From: BOG-1112 sp964611335
GTDB taxonomy: Bacteria; Bdellovibrionota_B; Oligoflexia; Oligoflexales; Bog-1112
Direction: 5' to 3'
NCBI GenBank assembly: GCA_964611335.1
Contig: CAZSXR010000002.1
Span: 1 to 64,000, forward strand
Length of the DNA stretch: 64,000 bases
Shown one piece after another: positions 52,776-62,805 of this stretch. Position numbers and translations under genes: made by a program. The first letter of the stretch is position 1, and each line of letters opens with the position of its first letter. The notes under the pieces are model-generated. The model was not told where the DNA came from and made no database searches. It saw only the letters and a list, made by a program, of their open reading frames with translations.

Positions 52776-54557
52776 ATGAAATTAAATGTCAGCTTTTTAC
52801 TTCCCATTTTTTTTATATTTTCATGTCAACACTCTTCCAATAAAGATGAAACTAGAAATCAAAACAACCCTACTCTTTCTGCAAAAGTAGATGCATCAAA
52901 AACAGAACCCTTTCATATCACTAAACAAGAATCACCGCTTGTAAATATCAGTTGTCAATTTTTTGATAGAGATGAACTCACATCTTGCTTCCAGATTGTG
53001 GAGGCTAATGACAATGAGCAACGTATTTTACATAAACAATGTAAAGAAGGGAAAGTTGTCTACGGACTCTGCCCTTTGGATAATAGTTTGGGACAATGCC
53101 TCGTTTCAAACGGATCTATGATTGAAAATCACATACATTACAAATCTATTCAAATTCCTCAACTGCTTGATAAAGTTAAAAACAATTGTTCTCATAATTC
53201 AGGAACATGGAAAGAGTTGGATTTGGATATGCAACTCCTTAACGAAATGAAAGAAGCCTATCAAAAACGCTTTGATGAAGAGAATAAAATTAAAACAATG
53301 ACTCCAAAAGAGTTCGCTTTTAGAGAAAAGTTTTTGGAAGAAGTTTATCAATCGATGCAAAAAAATTCTCTTAATACCTTTGCTAATTTTGCTCAGTTCA
53401 AAGCTTATTATAACTCGAATAGGAAGCCCCCCTCTCAATGGGCCCTACTACAAGAAAAATTTTCTAATTTCAGAAAAAAACACCCTGAAATTAGTGAAGA
53501 AAATGCTTTAAAAGATCCAAGTTGGTATGATCCCTACAAAGTTGAAGTTCATCGCGCAATTTGGGAAGATTTGAATTCTAAAGGGGGAGGCTGTGGCACC
53601 TTATCAAGTTTTCTTTGTATGAAAAATAAAAGTGTTGGGAATGTATCGCTCGAAAAAATTGATGAGTATTATGAGCATTCAGAGGGAACATCAAGCACGC
53701 AAAGAATGGAATATTTTGAAAGCAGTGGACTTTGCACTGCTGGCAGCTTCCAAGTTAAAGGTGATTCGTGTGAGTCTTATGAAGAAATGAAAGAATGGGA
53801 AAATATTGGGTGCTCTTTAGAAATCGTTATGAGAAACAATGAAGAGGGTCATGTCGAATTTCTATATAATATCATTCATTCAAAAACTTTCAATTTCTGC
53901 TATGGTCTCAGCAATTCCTGGGGGAAGCCAGCCATTTTTAGTGGAGGGGTTTCGAATTTTTTTCATTCAAAATTTGAAAAGTTTGCGAACGCAAATTACG
54001 TTACTTATATGCCTATTTGTCCATGCTCATCACAAATTATGAATTCCAGTATCTACAAAAAAATGGATACGAAATTTCTAGTAAGAGCTGTAGAAAGAGG
54101 CGATACTAAACTTCTCCAAGAACTGCTAAAATTAGGAGGAAATGTTAACAAAGAAAGAAATGAGAATGGATACAACTTAATTCATTTAGCTATAGATGAG
54201 GGAAATTCCGAAATTTTAAAAATATTGGTAAGAGCCGGAGCCAAAGTCAATACAGAAGACTCTCAAGGGCAAACTCCACTGGAATTAGCTATAATCTTGA
54301 ACAAATCTAAAATTGTAAAACAACTGATAAAAGCTGGAGCATATGTAAATAAAATTGGTAAATCTGGCTATACCCCTCTTCATCACATCTTTTCTATGCC
54401 AAAATACAATCTTGAAATTGTGAAGGAACTGTTAAAAGCAGGCGCAGATCCAAATATTAAAGACGAAAATGGAGTTAGCCCCCTTGATATAGCTAAAAAG
54501 AGAAAACAATCAGATATTGTAAAATTATTTAAGAAGGCAGTTTCAGGGAAACTGTAA
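52776..54557 (+). CDS. Lipoprotein with papain-like region and ankyrin repeats
   Basis: 593 residues from ATG 52776 (AGGA seven bases before). Lipobox FIFSC (Cys18), a Cys-containing N-domain, a helical charged region (~150-260), then GGGCGTLSSFLC (C273/C281), EGHVEFLYN (H359) and SNSWGKP (N380). The order Cys-His-Asn with NSWG matches the C1 papain catalytic layout. Residues ~425-590 form about five ankyrin repeats (GYNLIHLAIDEGNSEILKIL, GQTPLELAI, GYTPLHH, GVSPLDIAKK). Protease activity is inference. Ankyrin on an exported lipoprotein is unusual and could aid contact with other cells. Confidence 0.72.
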   Translation: MKLNVSFLLPIFFIFSCQHSSNKDETRNQNNPTLSAKVDASKTEPFHITKQESPLVNISCQFFDRDELTSCFQIVEANDNEQRILHKQCKEGKVVYGLCPLDNSLGQCLVSNGSMIENHIHYKSIQIPQLLDKVKNNCSHNSGTWKELDLDMQLLNEMKEAYQKRFDEENKIKTMTPKEFAFREKFLEEVYQSMQKNSLNTFANFAQFKAYYNSNRKPPSQWALLQEKFSNFRKKHPEISEENALKDPSWYDPYKVEVHRAIWEDLNSKGGGCGTLSSFLCMKNKSVGNVSLEKIDEYYEHSEGTSSTQRMEYFESSGLCTAGSFQVKGDSCESYEEMKEWENIGCSLEIVMRNNEEGHVEFLYNIIHSKTFNFCYGLSNSWGKPAIFSGGVSNFFHSKFEKFANANYVTYMPICPCSSQIMNSSIYKKMDTKFLVRAVERGDTKLLQELLKLGGNVNKERNENGYNLIHLAIDEGNSEILKILVRAGAKVNTEDSQGQTPLELAIILNKSKIVKQLIKAGAYVNKIGKSGYTPLHHIFSMPKYNLEIVKELLKAGADPNIKDENGVSPLDIAKKRKQSDIVKLFKKAVSGKL

Positions 54558-54716
54558 GTTAAACACCTAAAGACACGATAGTGTCGAACTCACTTTTTGT
54601 TATAGGAAAAACCTTCTCATGCAGTTTTTTTATCTTTATTAAAATCTGCAAGAGAATGCACAGCCGGCTCCGATTTCATTAGCCAGTATTGTGTCGTAGC
54701 TTTCTTTCAGAACTTA

Positions 54717-55178
54717 TTACTTTGCCACTGCTTGAAGCATATCTTTCCAAATAATGGTCTCACCATTCGGCATGGTTTTAGAACCAATGTTGAAAATTGT
54801 TTTTCCAACAACTTTCACAGTAGACTCACCTTTGTAACCTTGAAATTCTGTGTCACTATGACAGACTTTAGATCCCACAGCGTCTTCAAGAGGCCAGCAA
54901 TATCCTTTTCCGACAACCGTTCCTTCTAGCATCACGGTAAAAAAGGTATCGTCTGTTTTTTTGTAGAAATAAGTCATGTAAAAAGATTGATCCGCAAGGT
55001 TGATGGTTTCAGTGATTGTGATGCCATCTTCTTTTGCTTCGACAACAGCATTTGCTGTATAGGTACCAGATTGACCAGATGTCGATTTCCAAATTCCCTT
55101 ACCTGTATACTGTTCAGCAAAAACACTCACAGAAAAAGACAAAGACAGAAGACCCGCAATAACTACAGACTTTTTCAT
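54717..55178 (-). CDS. Secreted single-domain protein, unknown
   Basis: 153 residues: signal peptide MKKSVVIAGLLSLSFSVSVFA, then a compact beta-rich domain (YTGKGIWKSTSGQSGTYTA, a pattern of antiparallel strands suggesting a lipocalin-like barrel) with one Cys pair. GGGAGTTCTT precedes the ATG. No family recognised. Confidence 0.6.
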   Translation of the reverse strand: MKKSVVIAGLLSLSFSVSVFAEQYTGKGIWKSTSGQSGTYTANAVVEAKEDGITITETINLADQSFYMTYFYKKTDDTFFTVMLEGTVVGKGYCWPLEDAVGSKVCHSDTEFQGYKGESTVKVVGKTIFNIGSKTMPNGETIIWKDMLQAVAK

Positions 55179-55388
55179 AAGAACTCCCTACTTTTTTTAA
55201 TTCTACCCGCATTAGATAACCTTCACTAAACTGAGTCAAGAAGCTTAAGTGTGCGAGGATCTGAGTTTGAGCCTTAGTGAAAATTCACTCGCCTCAAAGA
55301 ATTGATTACCGCCGAAAATATAATGAACTTCACAAAATAGGGGCTGTGGGCTAGTCTTCGATCTTTCATAACAGCTTAAGAGAGCACT

Positions 55389-56369
55389 ATGATTTTAGTC
55401 ACCGGCGGAGCGGGATACATTGGCTCCCATACAGTTCGACTTCTCCACGACCGAGGAGATAAGGTTCTCGTTCTAGACAATCTCTCCAGTGGCCATGCTT
55501 GGGCTATTCCCAAAGGTGTAGAGTTGATTGTGGGAGATATACGCGACAAAGAACTTATCTCTAACATTTTTAAAAAATTTCAAATCGATAGTATCATTCA
55601 TTTTGCAGCAAAATTATCTGTTGAAGAATCCGTCCATGAACCTCTTCTCTATTACAACAACAATGTACTTGGCTCACTCAATCTCATTGAAGAAGCTGAT
55701 AAAGCAAAAATAAAATATTTTATTTTCTCTTCAACCTGCGCCGTTTATGGAACTCCTTCAGAAAATCCTGTAACGGAAAAAACTCCACTGAATCCTTTGA
55801 GTCCTTATGGTAAAAGCAAATTGATTATAGAAAATATTCTGCGAGATTTAGAAGCATCTAAAACTTCACAGATGCGCAATGTGATTCTCCGTTATTTCAA
55901 TGTTGCAGGTGCGAGAGTTGGTGGAGAATTGGGTCAGTCTACTCCGAAAGCAACGCAGTTGATCAAAGTTGCTTGTGAAGTGGCGTGTAGAAAAAGAAAT
56001 ATTTTGCAGGTTTTCGGAACGGATTATCCCACACACGATGGCACTTGTATCCGTGATTACATCCATGTCGATGATTTGGCACAAGCTCATTTACTTGCTT
56101 TAGATTATCTAAAAAAAGGTGGCACTTCAGAAACTTTAAACTGTGCCTACGGTCGAGGCTTTTCCGTTTTGGATATTTTATCAACTCTTGAAAAAGTGAT
56201 TGAGAAAAAGATTCCCGTGAATTTTACAACTCGGCGCGCAGGAGATGCAGAAGCTATTTGGGCTGATGCTTCCCGTCTTAAAAAAACTCTCGACTGGAAA
56301 CCAAAATACGACAATCTTGAGATCATTTGCAAAACTGCATATGAATGGGAAAAAGAAGGTAAAGTATGA
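55389..56369 (+). CDS. galE: UDP-glucose 4-epimerase
   Basis: Extended SDR enzyme of 326 residues interconverting UDP-glucose and UDP-galactose. N-terminal VTGGAGYIGSHTV NAD motif, FSSTCAVYG, catalytic SPYGKSK (YxxxK), RYFNVAGA and RDYIHVDDLA. The next gene starts inside its stop (ATGA overlap), so galE and ugd are translationally coupled. Confidence 0.93.
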   Translation: MILVTGGAGYIGSHTVRLLHDRGDKVLVLDNLSSGHAWAIPKGVELIVGDIRDKELISNIFKKFQIDSIIHFAAKLSVEESVHEPLLYYNNNVLGSLNLIEEADKAKIKYFIFSSTCAVYGTPSENPVTEKTPLNPLSPYGKSKLIIENILRDLEASKTSQMRNVILRYFNVAGARVGGELGQSTPKATQLIKVACEVACRKRNILQVFGTDYPTHDGTCIRDYIHVDDLAQAHLLALDYLKKGGTSETLNCAYGRGFSVLDILSTLEKVIEKKIPVNFTTRRAGDAEAIWADASRLKKTLDWKPKYDNLEIICKTAYEWEKEGKV

Positions 56370-57709
56370 GAATGACCGTAGTGGGCGCTGGATACGTAGG
56401 ATTGGTATCAGGGACCTGTTTGTCAGAAGTAGGGCACGAAGTCACAATCGTAGACTCCGATCTTGAAAAAGTAAAAAAACTCAACGAAGGAATCATCCCT
56501 ATATTTGAACCAGGTTTGGAAGCGATGATTTCCAGAAACATCGATCACAACAGATTGTCCTTCACAAGCAATCTCAAAGATGCAATGAAACAAAGTGAAG
56601 CTGTTTTTATTGCTGTAGGGACACCTCAGGGTGAAGACGGTTCAGCAGATCTCAAATATGTTTTGAGTGTTGCAGAAAATATTGGCCAATATATGACACA
56701 GGACCTTCTTGTCATCGTCAAATCCACAGTCCCTATTGGAACCTGTGATCGAGTTGAAACTTTGATCCAAGAACAGTTGAGTTCACGCAATCTAAGTTAT
56801 AAAGTAACGGTTGCTTCCAACCCTGAGTTTCTGAAAGAAGGTGTGGCCATACAGGACTTTATAAGACCTGACCGCATTATTGTAGGTATTCCTAACAAAG
56901 AAACAGAAGCTCTTTTTTATGAAATTTACGAACCTTTTATAACAGACGATCCAGGTAAACTACTCTTTATGGATCGCAGATCAAGTGAGCTAACAAAATA
57001 CGGTGCCAATGCAATGCTGGCAACTCGCATCAGTTTTATGAATGAGCTTGCAAGACTCTGTGAAGTCACTCATGCAGATATTGATTCTGTAAGACGAGGA
57101 ATAGGTTCAGATGCACGTATAGGCAGAAAATTTCTCTATGCAGGACCTGGTTACGGAGGTTCTTGCTTCCCTAAAGATGTAGAAGCCTTGCTCCGTACAG
57201 CTAAAGAACATGATATAGATCTCTCTCTCATCGAAGCAACAAAACGCACCAACTTGAAACAAAAAGAATTAGTTGCAGAGATTGTTTTGAATCATTTTGG
57301 TGAACTAAAAGGAAAAAAAATCGCATTATGGGGTCTCACATTTAAGCCAGGAACCGATGATGTACGCGATACACCTGCACTAACAATGATCGAGTACTTA
57401 ATCCAACATGGCGCTCATATTATTGCACATGATCCTAAGGGTAAAAGTAATTTTCAAAAACTTATAGGAGAGAAACAAGGTCTTTCTTACGCTTCTGATT
57501 CCTATGATGCTTTAGAAAATGCAGATGCTCTGGTTCTCATTACAGAATGGCCTGAATATAAAAGACCGAATTGGGAAAAAATTTACAAACTGATGAGAAC
57601 AAAAAATGTTTTTGATTTTCGAAATCAGTATGATGCTAAAAAAATTAAACAATTCGGTTTTTATTACAGAGCTATTGGAAAAAACCCTGATCAAATTCCA
57701 AATACTTGA
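56366..57709 (+). CDS. ugd: UDP-glucose 6-dehydrogenase
   Basis: NAD-dependent four-electron oxidation of UDP-glucose to UDP-glucuronate. 447 residues: VVGAGYVGLVSGTCLSEVGH, ASNPEFLKEG, AGPGYGGSCFPKDV with the catalytic Cys, and GLTFKPGTDDVRDTPA. Coupled to galE by a four-base overlap and convergent with the UDP-glucuronate decarboxylase gene (19-bp 3' overlap). The product is the substrate of that enzyme. Confidence 0.95.
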   Translation: MRMTVVGAGYVGLVSGTCLSEVGHEVTIVDSDLEKVKKLNEGIIPIFEPGLEAMISRNIDHNRLSFTSNLKDAMKQSEAVFIAVGTPQGEDGSADLKYVLSVAENIGQYMTQDLLVIVKSTVPIGTCDRVETLIQEQLSSRNLSYKVTVASNPEFLKEGVAIQDFIRPDRIIVGIPNKETEALFYEIYEPFITDDPGKLLFMDRRSSELTKYGANAMLATRISFMNELARLCEVTHADIDSVRRGIGSDARIGRKFLYAGPGYGGSCFPKDVEALLRTAKEHDIDLSLIEATKRTNLKQKELVAEIVLNHFGELKGKKIALWGLTFKPGTDDVRDTPALTMIEYLIQHGAHIIAHDPKGKSNFQKLIGEKQGLSYASDSYDALENADALVLITEWPEYKRPNWEKIYKLMRTKNVFDFRNQYDAKKIKQFGFYYRAIGKNPDQIPNT

Positions 57710-58668
57710 CGAAAGTAAGGGATTGTTCGCCTAAGACCCTCTTCCAATGGAATCTTAGGATTCCAATCAAGTACAGATCTTGCTTTTGTTAAATCAGGAC
57801 GTCTCACCTTAGGATCATCACTTGGTAAAGCAACTTGTACAAGTTTTGATTTACCACCTATCTGTTGGAGAACTTCTTCTGCAAGTTTTTTAATCGTAAA
57901 CTCTCTGTCATTTCCTAAGTTCACAGGAGTGCTGCTGTAATTGCTTTCTGCTAAACTTACAATGCCACTCACAAGATCATCTACATAGCAAAAAGAACGT
58001 GTTTGATCTCCGTTTCCATAGATCGTAATATCCTGCCCACGCAAAGCTTGCGTAATAAAATTACTTACAACACGTCCATCTTCCGCAGACATTCGCGGAC
58101 CATAGGTGTTAAAAATTCGTACAACACGGATATCCACACCATATTGTCTTTGAAAGTCAAAACATAAGGTTTCTGCAGCACGCTTTCCTTCATCATAACA
58201 ACTTCGAACACCAATAGGATTGACATTTCCAAAATAGGATTCGATTTGCGGATGCACTTCGGGGTCACCGTAAACTTCAGACGTACTTGCTTGTAAAAAC
58301 CTAGCTCCTGTATTTTTAGCTAACTCCAACATATTGAGCGTTCCCAAAACACTCGTTTTTAATGTTTTTACAGGGTCATGTTGGTAATGAACGGGACTTG
58401 CAGGACAAGCAAAATTGAGAATAAGATCCACTTCTGCAGAGTAAGGATAGATAATATCATGTCTTACGATTTCAAAATATGGGTAAGATTTTAAATGTTG
58501 AATGTTATCCAATTTGCCTGTGAAGTAATTATCTAAACAGATCACTTCCCAACCTTTACTAAGATAATATTCGCACAGATGGGAACCTAAAAATCCAGCT
58601 CCTCCTGTGATGAGTACACGCGGCCTGAGCCCAAGATGCTTTTTTCTTTTTTCATTGACACCCAACAC
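57691..58668 (-). CDS. UDP-glucuronate decarboxylase (UDP-xylose synthase)
   Basis: 325-residue SDR. ITGGAGFLGSHLC NAD motif; the UXS-diagnostic SCYDEGKRAAETL with YxxxK; RIFNTYGPRM; GDQTRSFCYVDDLV. Converts UDP-glucuronate to UDP-xylose, so galE-ugd and this gene form a UDP-glucose to UDP-xylose branch for envelope polysaccharide. GTG start with AGGAGAT upstream. The aminopeptidase gene ends 12 bp before its start. Confidence 0.93.
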   Translation of the reverse strand: MLGVNEKRKKHLGLRPRVLITGGAGFLGSHLCEYYLSKGWEVICLDNYFTGKLDNIQHLKSYPYFEIVRHDIIYPYSAEVDLILNFACPASPVHYQHDPVKTLKTSVLGTLNMLELAKNTGARFLQASTSEVYGDPEVHPQIESYFGNVNPIGVRSCYDEGKRAAETLCFDFQRQYGVDIRVVRIFNTYGPRMSAEDGRVVSNFITQALRGQDITIYGNGDQTRSFCYVDDLVSGIVSLAESNYSSTPVNLGNDREFTIKKLAEEVLQQIGGKSKLVQVALPSDDPKVRRPDLTKARSVLDWNPKIPLEEGLRRTIPYFRQVFGI

Positions 58669-58680
58669 TATAGATCTCCT

Positions 58681-61296
58681 CTACTGAAATTTCGTTCTAG
58701 CTAATCGGACTCTTTCCGAATCTTCCACACGTTTCAACAGCGCCTTACGTACAACATTAGGCAGCTCAACATTCTTTTTCACAAAGCCTTTAACCCTCTG
58801 TTCAAAATCTTCTGGAAAGGTCAAAGGATACAAATACGTTGCATAAGCAGCAACCTTTGCTTCGAAGTCTTTGCCTTTAAGCTGTCTTAATATAGATTCG
58901 AAATAATCTTCATTTGTAAAACTTGTAAAATCTTCTCTCATTATGTTTTGAAATCGAACCATTAATTCTCTAGCATCTGTTGAAACCAATTTTCCTGGTT
59001 GACTCAACTCTGCATACCACTTCTTCTTTACAGATAAATCTGGACTACTTATCTCAGCTATTTTTGCAAAAAGAATCCCGCGACTGCTCGGATCTTTTTG
59101 CTTTTCTTTCTCAATGATTTCAGTGACCTTTTTTTCTCCCATCGTAGAAAGAGCAACAATGAGGTTCCAACGTCGATCCTGATCGAGCCTTAAGCCTTTC
59201 AGAAGATTCTTACCTTGCAACCATGCTAGAAATTTAGGACTGTAATCCAAAGTAGCCACACTCAACATGAAGTCAAAAAGTAAAGTTTGCAACGCACTTC
59301 CAGGTGCGGCTTTTTCCAGTCTTTTCCATATAGACCCTGCAACACGATCATTGCTTGCTGATCTTGTTTCTTTGTTAATATAGGATAGCGCATTTACTGT
59401 AAGCCTCATGACTAAATTCATAATAGTAACATCTTCTTCGTTCACAGAATGTTTTACACATAAGTTAATAAATTCTGCTGCAGAAAGATCTCGGTTACGA
59501 ACCATAAACCATAAAGTTGAATACAACTGCTGACGCTGAAGAGTGTTTTCAATCTGCGAAAGACTTTTTAAAACACTATCCAAACTTTTCGAATCCAGTG
59601 TGACGTTGACCAAATCGTAATCCATTACATTAGGAAAAACTAAATCAGGAACCTCTAAACCTTTCGCTTCTACTATTTCCGTAAGAGCGCCTTTATAGGT
59701 TACTGCTATAGTCTTATATAAGTTTAACTTACCAAGGGAGTCATATTTATAAAGTCCTAAAAGGGTGCGATGCGTTCGCAATAAAGCATCCATGGGGTCA
59801 GGGTTTTGTTTGATTGCTAAACTTTGAATTTTGTCACCTGAAACTTTAAGTTCCACAGAAATGGAATTAGTACCCTTTGAACGAAGCCACTCTTCATCCC
59901 ATTGCCTGAGATCCAATCCTGACGCTTTGGAGAGAGCTTGGAGAAAATCGTAACGAGTAGTATTAGAATATTCGTATTTTTTGAAATAACTTTGTAAACC
60001 TTTGTAGAAAGCTTCTTTACCAACAAAATAATAGAGTTGTTTTAAAGCAGAAGCCCCTTTCCGATAAGTAATTGAATCGAAACTAGAAAAAGCTTCATCA
60101 GTATTGCGAACTGTTCCTACAATAGGATGAGTTGTAGAACTATAACTATCTTCAATATAAGAGTAGAATTTCACATCCGAGTTAAAAAACACCCATGGAT
60201 CTAAGAGATTCAAATCTTTTGCTGTAGCTTCCACTGCAAGAAAGCTCATAAACTCAGCGAAACTTTCATTCAACCAAAGATCATCCCACCATTTCATAGT
60301 CACTAAATTTCCGAACCACATATGTGACATTTCATGAGCAATGACGATCATACTAAAGATCCGATCATGTGGCGTCGGAACTCCTCTTTGAATAAACCGA
60401 TCTTCATTGAAGGTTACAGCTCCAATATTTTCCATTGCTCCTGAGTCAAATTCAGGGACCAAAATCTGATCATACTTTTTAAAAGGGTAGGGATATTCAA
60501 ATTCTTTTTCAAAAAAAGAAAAAGAATTTTTCGTCATAGCAAACCAATCTTCTACCTGAACATGTTTCGCTATGGTTTTGCGAGCAAATAAACGTAGCGG
60601 CAGTCCATTTGCACATTTGCTTTCCCATTTTTTAAACGGCCCTGCAATCAATGCAAAGACATAAGAACTCATGGGGGCTGTAGACTGGAAATACCAAACT
60701 TGATAATTATCGTTCAAATCTTTTTTATAAGATTCAAGTGTATTTGTAATAAGCTCCCAATGTTTCGGAGCTTTGACACTGAGGGTATACGATGCTTTGA
60801 GATCGGGTTGATCAAAAAGTGGAAGAATTTCATTTGCAAAGTAGGGTTCTAAATTAGAATAGATATAAACTTCTTTATCTTCAGGATCTACAAAACGATG
60901 AAAGCCCTTTCCTTGTTTTGAAAAAGAACGCGAAAATTGAATATGTATGCTGTTTTTACTATTAACTTTTAAATTCTCAGCAGGAATATAAATTTTCTTA
61001 TCTTCAAAACGATATGAACTTGGTTTATTGTTGATTGTGAGCTTAATAATTTTCGATTGGTCTGTTGAAAAATCGAGAAAAATGTTTTCATTTTTTTTCA
61101 CAAAGACATCGATATCAACTTCGCCGTCATACTCTGTTTTATCCGCTGACAAATTAAGGGCAACTTTGTAATGGATCTGCGCCAAAGATTCCGCTCGTTG
61201 CTTAGCATCTTCATAAGTCAGAAAATTCATCATATTGGGCCCTGCCTTGCTTAAAGTGCTCATCGAAAATAGAAACAGTATAAGAAACCCACGCAT
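58681..61296 (-). CDS. Exported M1-family aminopeptidase
   Basis: 871-residue zinc metallopeptidase with a signal peptide (MRGFLILFLFSMSTLSKA). N-terminal beta domain, exopeptidase motif GAMENIGAVTF, zinc motif HEMSHMWFGNLV (near residues 318-322) with the downstream Glu ligand in LWLNESFAEF, and a helical C-terminal ERAP1-like domain. 871 residues is typical. GGAGTAGGT before the ATG. An envelope-located enzyme for trimming peptides to amino acids; probably co-transcribed with the decarboxylase gene downstream. Confidence 0.93.
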   Translation of the reverse strand: MRGFLILFLFSMSTLSKAGPNMMNFLTYEDAKQRAESLAQIHYKVALNLSADKTEYDGEVDIDVFVKKNENIFLDFSTDQSKIIKLTINNKPSSYRFEDKKIYIPAENLKVNSKNSIHIQFSRSFSKQGKGFHRFVDPEDKEVYIYSNLEPYFANEILPLFDQPDLKASYTLSVKAPKHWELITNTLESYKKDLNDNYQVWYFQSTAPMSSYVFALIAGPFKKWESKCANGLPLRLFARKTIAKHVQVEDWFAMTKNSFSFFEKEFEYPYPFKKYDQILVPEFDSGAMENIGAVTFNEDRFIQRGVPTPHDRIFSMIVIAHEMSHMWFGNLVTMKWWDDLWLNESFAEFMSFLAVEATAKDLNLLDPWVFFNSDVKFYSYIEDSYSSTTHPIVGTVRNTDEAFSSFDSITYRKGASALKQLYYFVGKEAFYKGLQSYFKKYEYSNTTRYDFLQALSKASGLDLRQWDEEWLRSKGTNSISVELKVSGDKIQSLAIKQNPDPMDALLRTHRTLLGLYKYDSLGKLNLYKTIAVTYKGALTEIVEAKGLEVPDLVFPNVMDYDLVNVTLDSKSLDSVLKSLSQIENTLQRQQLYSTLWFMVRNRDLSAAEFINLCVKHSVNEEDVTIMNLVMRLTVNALSYINKETRSASNDRVAGSIWKRLEKAAPGSALQTLLFDFMLSVATLDYSPKFLAWLQGKNLLKGLRLDQDRRWNLIVALSTMGEKKVTEIIEKEKQKDPSSRGILFAKIAEISSPDLSVKKKWYAELSQPGKLVSTDARELMVRFQNIMREDFTSFTNEDYFESILRQLKGKDFEAKVAAYATYLYPLTFPEDFEQRVKGFVKKNVELPNVVRKALLKRVEDSERVRLARTKFQ

Positions 61297-61392
61297 ACCT
61301 ACTCCGATTGAAAAGAGATATTCTCTTGCTTGGAATGTATATTATCAGTATGACTTATGACATTAAAAGTTAAAAATTCCTATGGAGATTCT

Positions 61393-62805
61393 ATGATTCG
61401 GAAGGTTTTTCCAATGCAAGCCCTCTTGTCTATCATCGTTTTTTTGCTGTCTTGCGAAACACCCGCTCCACTCCTCAAGAAAAACTGCAATCAAGATTTA
61501 GCTTTAAGAACGGATCTCCCCCATTTCATTGACAACATGCCAAAGGGTGCGGAGCTGCACTCTCATTTACTTGGCGCCGTTTATGCTGAAAATTTGCTTC
61601 AGTACGCAAAAGGGAAAAACTACTTCTACGATCTGAAATCACACAAAATTCTCAAAGAAAAAAAGGAAACCTCCATTTTACTCGATGAGGTTTCCACTGA
61701 TCCTAAACTCTACTCCGAACTTCTTTCTTCGTGGTCTGCTTTCGACTACAAAGGTCAGGATGGTCATAAACACTTTTTTGATGCTTTTACAAAATTTAAG
61801 GCTATTCCTTCTTCCGAAATAACTGCTGATATACTTGCGGAAATTATCTCAAGAGCACAAAAGCAACACCTTGCTTATGTAGAAATTATGGTAAATCCCT
61901 TTTCTCGGGACTTAAAAAATCTAAGTTTAGAAGCAGAATCGCAATGGCCCCAACTTCAAGAGAAAGACTTTGATGCTTTAAAAAATTATCTCTCTCAGCA
62001 CGGATTTTTTGAAAAGATAAAAAAACTCAAACAAGATACAGATTCAGTAGAAAAAGATCTTTCGAAAATTTTAGGTTTTAATCCTTTCGACATTCAAAAA
62101 AATACACCCGTAGGTCTACGATTGCTCTATCAAACACTCAGAACACAGAGTCCATCCCTTGTTTTTACAAGACTTCTCTTAGCTTATCACCTTGTAAGCA
62201 TAGATTCTCGATTTGCAGGAATCAACTTTGTGGGACCCGAAGATTCAGAAATCGCCATAAGAGACTACGACCTTCATATGAATATTTTTGCTTATATGCA
62301 TAAAATTTATCCAAAGGTTAACCTAAGTCTTCATGCTGGTGAATTAACTTCAAAGTTAGATGCAACAGGGAAAGGACATGGGCATATTCGAAAGGCTATA
62401 GAGATTGCAGGGGCTCAACGCATTGGACACGGCGTGAATATTCTACAAGATCCCTATTACGAAGATTTATTAAAAAAAATGTCTAACAAAAATATTCTTG
62501 TAGAAATCAATTTAACAAGCAACGATTTCATTTTAGGTATAAAAGGAGACCAACATCCTTTAAAAAAATATATTCAATTCAAAGTCCCCACATCCCTTTC
62601 AACTGATGATGAGGGTATTCTCAGGACGCAAATCAACAAAGAATATTTGAGAGCCGTTCAAGAACAAAAAATCAGTTATAGCAACTTGAAAACAATGAGT
62701 CTTAACAGCTTGCAATTCAGCTTTTTGGAGGACTCTAAGAAAACTCTTTTTTTAGAGCGTTTGAAACATGATTTTGAAAAGTTTGAAGCAAGCTACTGTC
62801 AATGA
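61393..62805 (+). CDS. Lipoprotein adenosine deaminase
   Basis: 470 residues from ATG 61393 (GGAGATTCT before it). Lipobox FLLSC in the first 20 residues, then a TIM-barrel deaminase with AELHSHLLG (HxH), SLHAGELTS, RIGHGVNI and SLSTDDEGI, the metal and catalytic set of the ADA/ADGF family. The N-terminal extension before the barrel resembles ADGF-type enzymes. Expected to deaminate adenosine to inosine outside the cytoplasm. It diverges from the M1 aminopeptidase gene: two exported nutrient-releasing enzymes side by side. Confidence 0.88.
   Translation: MIRKVFPMQALLSIIVFLLSCETPAPLLKKNCNQDLALRTDLPHFIDNMPKGAELHSHLLGAVYAENLLQYAKGKNYFYDLKSHKILKEKKETSILLDEVSTDPKLYSELLSSWSAFDYKGQDGHKHFFDAFTKFKAIPSSEITADILAEIISRAQKQHLAYVEIMVNPFSRDLKNLSLEAESQWPQLQEKDFDALKNYLSQHGFFEKIKKLKQDTDSVEKDLSKILGFNPFDIQKNTPVGLRLLYQTLRTQSPSLVFTRLLLAYHLVSIDSRFAGINFVGPEDSEIAIRDYDLHMNIFAYMHKIYPKVNLSLHAGELTSKLDATGKGHGHIRKAIEIAGAQRIGHGVNILQDPYYEDLLKKMSNKNILVEINLTSNDFILGIKGDQHPLKKYIQFKVPTSLSTDDEGILRTQINKEYLRAVQEQKISYSNLKTMSLNSLQFSFLEDSKKTLFLERLKHDFEKFEASYCQ

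Noticed and set aside
54572..54596. Rho-independent terminator after the ankyrin lipoprotein gene
   Set aside because: GACAC-GATA-GTGTC is a perfect but short stem and the T-run begins eight bases later, too far for a standard terminator.
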